The notes: generated from the sequence alone by a model not told the origin. DNA of 64,000 nt from Lichenostomus cassidix (GCA_008360975.2 CM039198.1:9878547-9942546), one strand, 5' to 3'; counted from the stretch's first letter, positions 48,361 to 61,000 are shown. Numbers and translations: made by a program.

Positions 48361-50329
48361 AATTGAGCCAAGGTGCTGCTCGGGGGTGAGGGCTGGCAAT
48401 GTCCAAATGTCACACTCAAGGTACAAGGCAATAAACAGCCATCTCTGCTCTCCAAGGAGCTGGGTCTGCTTTAGGAGAACTGTCACTTCAGAGACATCCC
48501 CGTGAGCTGGGCATGGACCTGAGCACATGAGTGAACCTTTCTCACACCTACTTAATTCAGCAGGGATGTGGAGTTTATCGATCTGCCGTGGATTCCCTTA
48601 CATGCACTGGCACATCAGCAGGTGTGGGAGCTGCTGTGGGGTGATGCTGTCAGCCAGGACTGAGCAGGGTTTCCATCTGAAGCACAGTCAGGCTCCCCAT
48701 GTTCAGTGTCAAACACTCAGTGGATTAACTTGGGGCTGGAAGGCCCTGGACATGTCTGTGCTGCTTGCAAGAGAAGACAGCTCTTGCACACATGGCAGAG
48801 AGGTGCCAGAAATGTCAGAGAGCAGGGAAATAAGCCTCATTCCTTCCTGGGCTGCTTCAGACTCATCATCCAGAGCCACCCCTGCTGACAGTTGTGTCCA
48901 TTTATTCACCTTTTTTGGGGAGGGACAGGGACATGCATGGACTGCAGGGAGATGCAGGACTTTGGCTATGGAGTCTTGTCATGGAAAGTTTTCCTGTGTG
49001 GGCAGCAGGCACACTGCACCTCCTCCTTGTCTTGCAAGGGCTGCTGAGGCAGCTGAGGGTGAGGAGGAAGAGGGTCTCAGGACATTATGGTGCTTTATGT
49101 CCCTGGGGCTCCCTGCACCTATCCTAGACAGGGGAAGTGTCCCCAGCACAGGGCTGTCCTTTAGCACCCCCAGAACTCTCATACCAGGCAGAGCAGTGAG
49201 AACAAAGTGCTGATCTGACCAGGCTGTGCTCCCCAGGGCAGGCAGATATATCAAACCTGTCCTATGGGCAAGCCTTCAGACAAGCCCATGGTTATCTTTG
49301 CAAGGCTTAGGACTAGGAGAGGCAGCACAGCTTCCCAGAGTAGAGGAGGCTTTTTTGCTGGGCACCAGCCACCCCTCCAAACACCACCACGCCAGGGGAC
49401 AGTGGTGGGAGCAGCTCTCCCTCCTCTCCTGGTCAGCCAGAGCTGTGCAGGAGGGGAGGTTGGCACTCACCTGCCCTGGGGGTGGCAGGAGGGCTTTGCT
49501 GCTGGTGGTTGAGTGCAACCTGGGCGTGGTGCAGAACTGGCACTGTGTTCTCCACTCATACCCTCCATGTGAACATCCATTCTGCTTTCCTTCCCCTCCC
49601 AGACAGCATCAGGAAAAGGCACTGACACCTCTGCAAGGGACACTCATTCTTCCTGGGATGGGAAATCTCAGTTCTGCTCTGCTCAAGTTTCTCTGCCCAG
49701 AGCTTCCTAGAAAACAGGCTGTCCTGGGAAGAGGACTTGGGCATAAGGTGCCCATCATGGGAAGAGGGCACCTCATCACCTCCCCCAAGCGCTGACAGTT
49801 TGGATGCTACAAGTCCAGGCCAGGAAGGAAACAGATCTGCTCTTTGTCTCCATGAGCTGCTGTTTCCCTGGAAAACCCAACCATCAGTCACACAGCAGAG
49901 GAGCACAAGAGAAAACAAAATTACTGGTTTTTAACTACAAAGTGGTGCAGCCAGCTGTACCTGGGCTGGGGGCTCACAGTACAGGAGTGGTTAATTATTG
50001 GATAGATTAGGATGGAAATGTGTTCTGATCTAAAAGCTGGTTTGGGGAGTACCTCTGCAGAGATGCCAGGGAACTGCCTTTGGCTGCTGAAGGAGTTAGG
50101 GTCACAGGGAACACAGGGAGCAGAGCTGTGGGTTCTCCCCAAGGAATCAGGGCTGGCTGAGCAGCAACATCTGCACTGGCTGCAAGCAGGACCCACAGCC
50201 CAGCTCACCCCAGGGCATAGATCTCCTCCTGTCAGGGACACTAAACCAGGGCTCTCTTCACCTCTGGGGGACACAGTGTGACTCAGCTTTTACCCACCCT
50301 CTCCTCAGAGGGGTCTTTTGCTCCACAGA
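48361..50329. other. Unassigned non-coding stretch
   Basis: No repeat family or gene recognised. The 228-codon plus-strand frame at 48527-49213 has no identifiable domain and competes with several overlapping frames. Confidence 0.4.
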
Positions 50330-50480
50330 GCCCTCGCCCACCCCCTCTCTCCATTCCTCCAAAGCAGTTGGATTAAGATTCAAAGGTGAAAACACAGCAG
50401 GAAACGCTTTGATACCAAGAGACGGACCAGCCGAGGAATGTTACAGGATTTTTCCGTGGCTGTTTCTTCTCAAGCATGTA
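50330..50480. promoter_or_regulatory. Candidate element with paired TCF-like words
   Basis: TTCAAAGG at 50379-50386 and CTTTGATA at 50407-50414 are TCF/LEF-like words on opposite strands about 20 bp apart. A TEAD-like GGAATG follows at 50435-50440. No repeat is recognised here. The evidence is motif presence only. Confidence 0.2.
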
Positions 50481-52820
50481 CACAAGCAGCAGCACTGGGT
50501 TATGCAACTTTGCCTCAGTGCCTTTAGCTGCTCCGGGCAGGGAGAAGCTGGTGTTATTTAGAATACCCCCTCCTTAAATCAAGCTGAGAAATGGGGACTG
50601 GCACGAGCAGCAGGACTTGCAAACTACCTAGATTCCAAATGTTCCCACTAATTAGCACAACACAGCATCTTTCCAGGAACAAGGGAAACTCTGAAAGCCC
50701 ATGGCAGTGTAATAACGTGCAGTCTGATGGAAGCATATGTCCTGAGGGTGGGTGGCCAAGTCCTTGTGGATGTGGCCTGGCTTGGCTCACAGCACAGCCT
50801 GACCACACGGCAGGGCTGGAAAACCACTCTGATAAATGCACCCTTCAGTAGCCTTATACATTTGGATTTGCTTTCCTTGAGGAGGCAACTCCTCTTAACC
50901 TTCGCACAGATGGTCTCCTTCCACCCCTGTCTCCAGGAACACCCACTGCCATCAGCTGCTTCTCAGACCCTCAACAGCTGCAGGACACAGCCATGGTGCC
51001 ACACGAACTGCAGGACACCTCAGCCTGATGCTGGAATAACAGGGCATGGAAAGAAACTCTCTTCACAGCTCCTTCCCACGTACCTGATGTTCAGGACCAG
51101 GCAAAAGTGTGTCCTTCAGCTTTGAAGATCTCAGCTTTTCTGCCTGGCCCTCTCCCCGAGGCTGGGTTGAAGGAGGGATGGGGCTACCTGGATCTCTTAG
51201 TTCTGGTGCTCCAGTGATATTTGTGAGCTCTGTGATCACCTCACCTGGATACCTTCTTCCAGTTAGGAAGAGAAGGAAGCTGCTGAGCACACCAAACACC
51301 TCCTGTCCAAAAACTCAGACTCTGCAGAGGGTACAGCCCAACGTGGGTGTTTGGTGGAAGAACTGTGCCTGCAGCACTCCTCACACTGCTCAGTAGCACT
51401 CACACCCCTCATCCTGGAAATCATCACGAGCATCTTGGAGTCATCACGCTTGCAAACCTCCAGAGGGAATGTGGGGGTCCTGCTGCCCACACATGCTGCA
51501 GCTCCCACTGTCCTGGAGCTCCAGGCAGGAGTGAGACCATGAGTCCCTGGGGTTTCTGATGGGGGAGATGGGTGTGAGCAGCTTCTGACCCAGGGGAAGA
51601 GCTCTGCCAGTGCTCCTGCATGAGCTGTGCTGAGCACAGAGCTGTGCTGAGCACCTCAGGATGTGCTGAGCATCAGGTGAGGCAGGAGAGCTGGCCAGCA
51701 CAACATCCACCTTTGCTGCTTCTGTCAGCCTCCTCCGGCAACTCCCCAGCATCCTGCAGCTGAGGAGGTGCCTGTGCTGTTCTTTGCAAGGGACAGGGTT
51801 GGTGCAGACACACACACTGCAGCAAAACCACCCAGCACCTCACCCCCTGTTGCCACACAGGGCTGCTTGGAAGGAATGGGCACTGCAGATCTATGGATCT
51901 CAGGCCAGACTGGGTGGCAGAACTGAGCCCAGTGCTCCCAGCCAGCCCAATCTCCTGGGGACTGCACCACGCTGGCTTGGTTTGTTTTTTTAGTTCCTCC
52001 TTCTCACTCAGGAGGTGGCTGCCAGCTGCTCCTGTCGCTGCAGAACAGGAGGAATGATCAGCTCTGGCAGTGGGGAGCCAGGCCATTGTGGGCCTGGGGA
52101 GCAGGGCAGAGGCACCCTGAGCACCCTGAGCACCCACAGGAGGGCTTTCCTCTGGATCCTCATCCCAGCCACATGCAGCACATCCCTTCCATGGAAACAC
52201 AGTGTTTGCTTTGCAAGTGCTGGGAGAAGAGGCTTGAAAACCATCCATGTATCTGTGCTCAGCAGTAGCAAGGGAAAAGCACCCTGAGTGTTTGCTGCTG
52301 CCCTCAGGGGCTTTACACAGCTGGGGGATTGTGCCCCAGTTTGGCTGTGGGCAGCCCTGCCGGGCTTTTTGACCAAACTACAACTGCTGTGAGTTGGCCC
52401 TAATTCACTGCTGGCTCTGGACCACCTGCCTCAGCTGAATCCTTGAAAGAAGCACAAGCTGGGGAGAAAACATGGAGAGAGGTGAACCACCTTTGGGTGT
52501 GTGGCAGGAACCCCTGGGCTGTGATGCACATTTTCCAGAGGGCACAGTTCACCCCAAAAATAGTTGGCAAAGTCTTTCCTGAGCAGAGGGGAGGTCATCC
52601 AGAACACACCATAACTCCAGCCATGAGAGCAGCTGTCTCCCTGGCACAATGAAGAGAAAGTGCATTTCCACATCTCTCAGGAAAGCACAACGCCAGGCAG
52701 TTCAGAAAGATCTGGGATCTCCAGCAGGACCTTGACTGGATGTTCCAAGCAAGAGTAAACAGCTCTAGCTGAGGTCCTGTGGGGCTTTTGGCAGAGTGGG
52801 GAGCCCAGGCTGCAGCCTGG
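50481..52820. other. Unassigned non-coding stretch
   Basis: No recognised repeat family. An imperfect short repeat built on GTGCTGAGCA occurs at about 51626-51675. No coding evidence. Confidence 0.4.
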
Positions 52821-52893
52821 ATAATTCTAATAGATAATTCTAATAGATAATTCCAATAGATAATTCCAATAGATAATTCTAATAGATAATTAG
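52821..52893. repeat. 13-bp AT-rich minisatellite
   Basis: Five head-to-tail copies of ATAATTCTAATAG, two of them (third and fourth) with a T to C change, end in a partial sixth unit. The unit is unlike the surrounding CTG-rich DNA. The neighbouring pair of identical variant units suggests expansion by duplication of adjacent units. Confidence 0.96.
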
Positions 52894-53284
52894 ACTCAGC
52901 TTTACTCTGCTGCTCCCAGGCAGATGAGTGCTGCAGCCTCTACAGAGAGCAGGGGCAAAAAGTGCTCTGAAAAGTTCACTACAGGCTGAGATGGTGGAGG
53001 AAGGAGAAGCAGCACAGTGATCAGGGTGCTGTGAAAATCCCAGAACATTCCCAGACACAGCACCAAAGCTCTGCCAGGCGCCAAGCAGTGCTGGCCAGGA
53101 GTTTTGAGGGAGGTGGGATGGGAAAAGCATTTCAGGGAGGCTCAGGTAGATTCTGCATCACCTCCTAGATGTGATGGCCCTTGGAAAGCCATCTCCTCTT
53201 TCCAACACACCCTGCTCTGGGCCAGCCTGAGGGAGGAACAGAGAAAGCTGAAACCCCACTGAAATCACAGGAGGTCCCTTGTGG

Positions 53285-53580
53285 TTCCTGGCTCGAGCCG
53301 ATGCGGATCCATTTCAGCTGAATGCAGGATTATCTTGACAGCTTGAAAGCTATTATTAACCACAGCTCGTGCCCAGCACCCCACACAGCTGGGGGAGGCA
53401 CTGTAAATCACTGCTGGGTGGACACAGGAAACCAAATAAGTGAGAGGAGATAAGAGGCCATAACAGAGGTGTGACGCACTTTGACAAACACCTTCGAGAT
53501 GGCAATTCAAGACTTCAGTATTGCAGCCACGTGGATCAGCAGAAAAGGCAAAGATCAGGATTAATGGATGGTTGAGTGGA
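53285..53580. promoter_or_regulatory. Candidate element with inverted T-box half-sites
   Basis: AGGTGTGA at 53467-53474 is a T-box half-site, and ACACCT at 53488-53493 is the same core on the other strand. Together they form an inverted pair. A RUNX-like AACCACAG lies at 53358-53365 and the small palindrome AGCTTGAAAGCT at 53340-53351. Several CpGs are retained. No repeat is recognised. The motifs are seen; regulatory function is inference. Confidence 0.33.
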
Positions 53581-55961
53581 CTCAGCCTTGCTGCCACATC
53601 CTGTGGCACCTCACAATTCCCACTGGAGCTGAGGGCTGCTGGGGTGATGGACAAGGGCTGAGCTGCCAGAACCAGAGAGGCTTCTGGGGCCAGAGACAAT
53701 TCATCCTAGACTGAGAAGGAACAGCACCTCCAAGAAATGAGGCAGGAGAGCTCCAGGCAGAGTACAGGTTATTCTCTAGACACCTCCTAGGCAGCAATGG
53801 GAATTCCAGGGTAGACTTCAAACCTTCTTGATGATCTGCACTACCCAAAGGTGGCCAACATACATCAGCTGATTGGCACACAAGTCCCTCATCCCATTCC
53901 CTGTTTCAGTTTGACTCTTCCTAGCATGCAGCTTTCCCACAGCCCCGTCCTTTGGGCAAAAGCAAAATGCTGCTGATGATGCAGGAGGAGCAATGGCTCT
54001 GCTCTTCAGGGACTGAGAGGCAGGAGAGGAGGAGGAAACAGGCAAACTCTGACCCCTCACAGCATATTGGATCCTGCCTTCCCTCCTTCTCCTCTGCTCA
54101 ACCACCAGGATTCCCTTCCCTTTCCACCTCTGCAGCACTGGGCACAAGAGGGCAGAGGGCATGAAAAAGCCTGGTGAGAAAGCTGAGAACATGCAGCAAT
54201 CTGATGGAAAACTGACCAGGATGTGGGGTTGGGGAACAGCTGGAATGGCTGGAAACTTGTAATTCTCAGGGAACCACTGCAAACCCTGCAAAGAGACCCT
54301 CACCCCCCTTCAGGAATTAAAGATATATCTTGTGTGGGGAGCCCAGATCAATCCAGGAAGAAATTTACCCCCACCATGGGGTCTAAAATCCCCCAGAATT
54401 CCCAGTGTGACGTTGCTGGGCTGTGGAGGCAGAAAAGCATTTGAGTCCTCAAGGCTGCTCCTTGGGAGTGCCCATGCAACTACCTGCAGGATTTGCCTGT
54501 GGGGTGTGGACTCGAGATCAGGTTTATATTTTCTTCACCTCACTGAAAGCAGCCCTGTCAGCAGCAGTTCCTGGGCTGGAGACAGCTCTGATGGTCCCAG
54601 GTGGTGACAAGAGCCAGGAAGATCCAGCCTTGGCCAGGCCAGTCCTCCCTCAGCTCAGCCATCAGCTTTGGACCAGCCCTGCAAACCAGAAAGTGCCTTT
54701 AAAGGGTGAGTTTTGAAGGTGCCAGCATCTAACTCCTTGGCTTCTACTAATTTTTGCCTTCTTGCCAGTCCTCTTGCTTTACAGACAGGACATATCACTT
54801 CTCCTAATTGCTCAAGGACTCCCTGGCCAGGACCCACGTGTGGGTTTGGCCATTAATAACAGACTGGTTCCATATCTCAACCAGTGTCCATCTCCCTCCC
54901 TCACAGCTCCCTCCCTTTCAGGTGAGTCCCTGCCAGAAAAGATTTGGGATCTGTGGCAAACTCCAAGGCTCTGGCGAGTCTTCGGCCTCCTCCACTGATC
55001 TCCAACCCCAACAGAGTGACTATTTGCCTGCTCAGTGCAAGTTTATCCTGGAAGCCTTCATTGATACTCAGCCACGTTCGTCACTTGAGTCTCTGCAAAC
55101 CCTCTGCCAGTTCAGGTGGGGTTTCTTGCTTTGCCCTTTCCCCCCAGCTCTCAGCTCTGCTCGGGCCAGCCCTGAGAGATGCCTGGCTCCAAGCCACACA
55201 TCAAGAGCTGGTATCAGATCTGGATCACTGAGTCCCTTTTTTATGGGGATAAGTTTGGCAGCAACTGGTTCACTCTAGCTGACTGCTGAAACCTCTCCTC
55301 CTGTCTGGTTTTCCCAGCCATTCACTGCACCAGGATGCCAAACCAGGCCAGAGGCACCTCCTGGGACATTTCACTCCAGGCCATGGTCTTTGACCCCATG
55401 TGAGAAGAACAGCCCTCCATGTCCTGTACCAGCAGGAGACATCCTACAGAAAACTCCAGGTCCTGCCCATGTCCTCCTCCTCCTCCTCACTGGCATTCAG
55501 GCTATGTGGGAGCTGCTCTGGTCTGACCCTAAGACAAGGAGATCAATGAAATTTGCATATGCACTCTATTTTGGAAATGCAAACTTGGTACTCATTGCTT
55601 CAGAAAGTTAAATCATCAGACGGACATGTCCTGCTGGAGGAATGTTCCCTTCACCTTTCTTGTTTAACGTTCCAATGAGATTTTTTTAATCAGTATGAAA
55701 ATCAGACAAAAGCTACACTGTACTGCAGTACTGAAAGTACATCCCAATAATTCAGAGTAAGTATGAGACAGAAGTACTCTCTCCCCAAACAGCCATTGAA
55801 GCAAAAGAAATCCCTGGTTAAACTCCTAAAAGGCCTGGCCAATATTAAGGATACACACAGTTCCAAATGGGCCTGGTGGTACTTTAACACACTCCTGAGC
55901 AAGTGGCTGAGAAGCATTCACAAGACTGATGGCATCTTCCTGATCCTCTGTCCACAGCCTG
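53581..55961. other. Unassigned non-coding stretch
   Basis: No transposon or gene recognised. A short (TCC)n run is at 55472-55488. Positions 55540-55900 are moderately AT-rich. Confidence 0.4.
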
Positions 55962-56034
55962 TGGTTGGGGGGTTGGAACTAGAGGGTCTTTAAGGTTCCT
56001 TCCAACCCAAACCATTCTGTGATTCTCTAATTCT
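55962..56034 (+). mobile_element. CR1 3'-end remnant
   Basis: GGTTGGGGGGTTGGAACTAG, AGGTTCCTTCCAACCCAAAC and CATTCTGTGATTCTCTAATTC are the last 70 or so bases and octamer tail of CR1 on the plus strand. It is an extremely 5'-truncated insertion. Confidence 0.92.
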
Positions 56035-56127
56035 TTAGGATTCAGGCTGGGCAGACATGAGGGTCCTTTGGGATGCTCAGATCCATCACCTCCAGGGGTT
56101 GTGTCCTCCTGGACATCCCAGAGTTGT

Positions 56128-56230
56128 TGCAGTCCCCTCTGAGCTCTGACCTCAGCCTGCTCTGCTCCCCTGAACAAGCCCAGCTCCCTCAGCCTCCAGA
56201 CCCTTCACCATCTTCATCACCACCATGTTC
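56128..56230 (-). mobile_element. CR1 internal remnant
   Basis: CAGTCCCCTCTGAGCTCTG and CTGAACAAGCCCAGCTCCC, followed by a CAGACCCTTCACCATCTTCA block, match the reverse strand of the CR1 region 5' of its terminal few hundred bases. No 3' tail is present, so it is either a deletion product or part of an older copy. It lies about 95 bp from an oppositely oriented CR1 end. Confidence 0.75.
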
Positions 56231-58430
56231 CTGTGCTACAACAGTGTCAGCCATCTCTGCCAGGTGCTTTTAATGACCAGAATGGCCTTTTGGTCACATT
56301 CCTGGCTGCCCTGGGCAATCATCCTCAGCCCCCAGCAGCCCTTGGTGCAGCAGCAGGTCTGAGGGTTTCATGGCCCAGGGGTGGCTATCACTGTTTCCTG
56401 CCCTGGACCTGCACTGAGCTGTCCCCAGGAGTCAGGGATGGGCTGAGAAGCATGTTGCCAGCTCCATGCATTGAGCAGGGCATGCTGGCCTGTTGGAAGG
56501 GCTGGTCTGGGTGTGCACCCTGCTGGTGTTTTGTCTCCTGAGGGGTCAGGCAGCCCCAGCAGAGCTGTCAGAGCACTCTCAGCCAGCAGGCTCCGTGTGA
56601 GGCCACAGTGTGCTTGCACAACACAACAGAAAGTGATTTTTACACTTGACAACAATTAAGTATTCTTGTGTTTAACAACAAGTATGTGCTCGCTAGACCG
56701 AGTGCCTTCTGGAAAAGCCCTTAAATCCCTCGGCCCCATCCCACTCTCCCAAGGGGTGCGAGTGACAATCTGCCTGTGCTCTGCTGCTGCCTGGGGGGGA
56801 TGTTCTGGGGACAGCTGCTCTCATCCCAGGGGACAGCAGACACCCCTAACTGCACGGGAGGAAGGAGGGTGAGAATGCAAGCCAAGAGCTGTGGCTTCAG
56901 CCTGTTGATGGGATGGAAGGCAGAGAGGGTTGTGGGAATGGGAGGGGGATGAGTTACATACTGGCGCTGCAGCAAGGCAAGCCCTGGACTCAGCCAGGCA
57001 GGCTCAGGGATCCCCACCCGGGTCAGGGGGCAGGGAATGGCCTCAGGGCTGTCCCAGCAGGGCCAGCCTGGTCACCCCAGAGCAGCCTGCTGTGTCACCA
57101 GAGGGTGGCTGGGGAGCACCCAAACCTGCAGGGCGCAGGATGGGGCTCCTGGTGCCAGCCTGGGCTCCCTCACTGCAGCCACCCTGGGACAAGTCCTAAA
57201 GCAGCACCGTGGGCTCAGTCCCAGCCCATCCTGGGAGTGCTGCTATCCCAGGCTGTGCTGCCATGAGTAGGGAGTGCAAACTACACTGTGCTGACTTTCG
57301 AAGAAAGTTTGGAGTGTTTAATTTCCTTTCCCCTTCCAGTATGAGCACAGAGCTAAGATCTGAATGAGGAACTGGCTGTGTTTGCTGTCCTTCAAGCCAA
57401 TCTGGACCACTGGAAACATCATGGAAGAGCTGATTCGGCTGAATTTCATAATGAACTGCCAGTCTGGAAATTACAGGTGTATTTGGAAATATCTTGCACA
57501 GCTGCACATGGCTCCCTCCTTCCAGGAAACACACCCTGGGGAACACTGGTGAGAGAGTCAGGCACCAAGAGAAACTCATCCAGAGCAAAAGCTCAATGCA
57601 ACCTAAGAGTCATTCCAAATATTTGTTAAAAAAAAAAAAGCGAAAATAAATCACACACAGGGAACTTCAGTCTGAATCAAATTGAACATCATCACTTCTC
57701 ACCATTCTTTTAAAGGTCTGTTGGCTTCCAACTGTAGAATGCTACTGATAAACCACTTGCACTCAAACAAAGCCACCTGGCTTTGATCCTGACACTTGCA
57801 TTCACCTGATATTTTTCCCCGAAGAACAGACCCTCTTCTGTACAAAACAACCCATTTCAGTGCAAGCCTCTTGTTCAGCAGAGAAGCTCCTGGACTGAGA
57901 GGCAGAGGAGGAAGAGGAGGTTGAGGATCAAACCCTGCAGCTCAGGAAGAGTGGATCTCAGAGCTGGTGCCCTGGCTGCCCCAGGCTGGATGTGGCAGGA
58001 CCTCTGTTCCCCTGTTCCCTGCTCCGTTCAGCTCAGCCAGCGTTGGCCTGTGCCCTCCCAGGGCTGTGCCCAGAGGGACACTGGGCTGCTGTGACCCTGG
58101 GCGAGGGCTGAGTGCTGGCACAAGGTCCTGGGGGCTCCAGGCATCTCTCCCATGGCATAGGGTGGGGACATGGCCAGCTCTCTCACCCCAGGAAAATGAA
58201 CTCCACACCAACAGTGCTGCTGGCATGGAGAAAAGCTGAGGGTCTCACAGCCTTCCCACTGCTGGGGAAATCGTGCTCACTGCTGTCCTGGGGGATGCCA
58301 CACACTCCCTGCCAGGGTCACAGGGCCCTTGCCGAGTGTGACACACAGTGACTGTCCTGCTGCTGGCCAGGGCTGCCCTGCACTGCCCTGTCACAGCTGG
58401 TGCCACGTTCCTGGGGACAGAGCTCATCCC
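56231..58430. other. Unassigned non-coding stretch
   Basis: No repeat family or gene recognised. A short A run lies at 57629-57639. Open frames are short and overlapping. Confidence 0.4.
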
Positions 58431-58434
58431 AAGG

Positions 58435-58944
58435 TGATGCCTGATGATTTCCTGTCCTTTCTTTTTATACTCTTTTTATACATTTTTATACCCTTTTCCT
58501 CTCCTTGTACCCTTCACAAACACACCTTGTACCTTAGCCCTACCTGTTTATAACTCTTGTAATCTGATATTTAGCTTAGTTTAGGGGTTCTTCAGGGGGA
58601 AGATGAAACATCCCTACTATCTCAGAACTAGAAGCTCCAGCCTTGGATGGAGCCTCCTCTCTGAAACATGTTCTTGTAAACTAGGCTGTAGTTTCATTTG
58701 GGTGGAGATAACTGGAATAGGGGGACAATTACTTCATTTGTTAAGTTTCTTATTGGGAGATTTTAGGTAGATATGCTGATTAGTGAGGTCCATAACATTG
58801 TATACACGTTGTACATGGAGTGCTCCTCAGCGTGTTTCCACCTTTGTCGAGTTGTGCACCTGGGATCCTATAAAACCAAGGTAATACTCTTTTCCCCTAT
58901 ATTGCTGTGTCTGCTTCATATTTTTACCAGTGGATAAGGCACCA
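58435..58944 (+). mobile_element. Candidate solo LTR of an endogenous retrovirus
   Basis: The 510-bp segment begins TGATGCC and ends GGCACCA, an imperfect 7-bp terminal inverted repeat (6 of 7) with the TG...CA ends of an LTR. It is flanked by the 4-bp direct repeat AAGG at 58431-58434 and 58945-58948, consistent with a target-site duplication. A TATAAAA word lies at about 58870, about 75 bp from the right end. The AT-rich content contrasts with both flanks. No internal retroviral genes adjoin it. Concerns are the absence of a clear AATAAA and a short R-U5. Confidence 0.55.
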
Positions 58945-59004
58945 AAGGCACCCCCTCCACCCTCATGCTGCAGGATCCTGCTCTGCTCAGGCATTTGCCA
59001 AAGA

Positions 59005-59130
59005 CAAAGGAGTTCAAGAAATGTTTGGACAAGGCTTTTAGGCACCTGGTGGGACTCTAGTGGAGTCAGAAGATGGATGTCCATGACCCTTGTGGATCCT
59101 TCCAGCACAGGACATTACGTGATTCTGCAA
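59005..59130 (+). mobile_element. CR1 LINE 3'-end fragment
   Basis: GGAGTTCAAGAAATGTTTGG, ACAAGGCTTTTAGGCACC, GACCCTTGTGGATCCTTCC and GACATTACGTGATTCTGC match a CR1 subfamily 3' end on the plus strand. The tail is degraded to roughly one unit. Confidence 0.8.
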
Positions 59131-60950
59131 ATCTACGAGATGCATGTTGTTGGTGTTTGCACTCATTCAGAAACGAGAGGCTGTGGAGGGCTGTATGTGT
59201 CAGACTGGCCCAGCAAAACGAGGTGTGAGCTCATGGTGTCTGCCATGACATCACAGGGCACAGCACCCCTTCACCCTGCTGGTGCCCATGGGCTGGAAAT
59301 GTCTGGCCTGAACATGACAGAACCTTCCTGCATGGAACTGAAAACATTTATTCTGGAAGGGTCTGGATGCTCGTGGCTAAAGGCAATAAATACGGATTTA
59401 ATTTCATAGTTAATACCCTGTCCAGGGTAAAATGCTCATTTTTAATATCGTTGCCTGCGATCTGACATTACCAACGAGATGTTGCAATGCAATCTCTGAG
59501 TCATTGTGCAGCAGATAATGGTATTTTCTTGAGTTCAATCTGGAGGAGTTGGCCCCATTTATCAAGCTTGAAAAAACGATGCCAGAGAGTCTGCCAGAGA
59601 GTCTGTCTGGCCTGTGCTGTGCACGAGTTACGTGACCCAGGGCTGCGAGGAGAGGGGGAGAGAGAGAGCAGACCTGGATGTCATGATGGGGGATCTCCTG
59701 GGACAGTGTCTCACACTCTCCTTCCTTAGGGTCAGCCAAGAGACTCCTGAGTTTGGGGTATGAGGGAGTCAGGAGTGACCATGTCGCTCCAGCTCTACCT
59801 TTGCTTTCAGGCTGCCCCAAGGGAGCTGCTGTCCCACAGAAGGAGCAGGCAGAGCTCACATTTGGGGTCTGGAGAGTCCCTGTGACATGCAGGAATGGCC
59901 AGTGTGAGAGGATCCCTAAGTCTGTTCATCACCAGCCCCATTGCTGCTGAGCCCAGGAGCAATATTGGGGGAAAAGAACACTTGGCAAGGTGGCTGAAGA
60001 GGGAATATCCATTGTGGACAGGTCAATGAAATCTCCCAGGTAGGGACTGGGGCAGGGAAGCCATGAGGAAGCATCCTCAAAGAAATCCTGCTCTTACAAG
60101 TACATCCTGTAGGTCTCTCAGGGTAAAAAGCAGAAGAATAGAAGGATGGGAGCTGGAGGAGAAGACTGCCTGGGCTGCTTTGGGCTCTGGGAATGTTAAA
60201 GGAGCTTGAAAGATCCGGAGAAAACTAGAAGCAATCCTAGGAATATTGGGCTTTATTTTCTGTCGGCAAGCAGGGGTGTCTCCAGTTATCCAGCAGCGCC
60301 AGCGTGGGAGGGAGACCTCTCTGGCAGAGTGCTCCTTCCTCTGGCAGGCAAAGCCCAGGTTCTGCACAGAAATATGCAGTGCACTTTTAGCACAGAGGAT
60401 GATTGACCCATTGGGCCAACTTGGCTGGGGACGCAGCAGATTTGCTTTCAGCAAAAAGACTTTCATTCAAGACTGGGCACCTCATTGTAAAAGAAATTCT
60501 TTTTACTGACCAGACACTGCAGACAGGATGCAAGAACCAGCAGATGAGAGTCCCTGGCCTGCTATGCAGAGGTCAGAGCAGATGATCCCTTCTGTCCTTG
60601 AAAGCCAGTAAATGGTTCTGCAGATACTTAATGTGTGAATGAAAAAGTGACTCATGAGAACAAGACACATTAATTCCTGTGATCCTCCATCCAAAGGCAG
60701 TGCCATGAGGTGTCTGAGCCAGGAGGAAAACGTGGAATTCACAAAGGCTCCTACAAGCACAGGGTTCTGATCAGGAGCTGCACAGGCAGGTCTTGTGCTG
60801 AGATCTCCTCCTCTGCTCACCTGGAAATCTGTGGGTCAGCAGAGATTCAGCCCCACGGTGGGAGCAGCCAGTCCTCTCTCCTGCTCTCCACAGTTCTCTG
60901 TGGGTTTTGGGCAGGGAATTGCCTGTCCAGATGTATCTGCAGCCACCTGC
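59131..60950. other. Unassigned stretch, part possibly constrained
   Basis: Positions 59340-59620 are AT-richer with scattered CpGs and no recognised repeat. They hold a 12-bp tandem duplication GCCAGAGAGTCT at 59581-59604. The remainder is ordinary CTG-rich DNA. Confidence 0.35.
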
Positions 60951-61000
60951 CTTCCCCTGCCTTCCCCTGCCTTCCCCTGCCTTCCCCTGCCTTCTCCTCA
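60951..61000. repeat. 10-bp tandem repeat (CTTCCCCTGC)n
   Basis: Four exact copies at 60951-60990 are followed by a diverged fifth copy. Confidence 0.96.

Noticed and set aside
48527..49213. 228-codon plus-strand open frame
   Set aside because: No domain or coding-like composition, and it overlaps many shorter frames in CTG-rich DNA.
60951..61000. Short direct repeats that might suggest a CRISPR array
   Set aside because: The units are contiguous 10-mers with no spacers, in a vertebrate context; this is a minisatellite.
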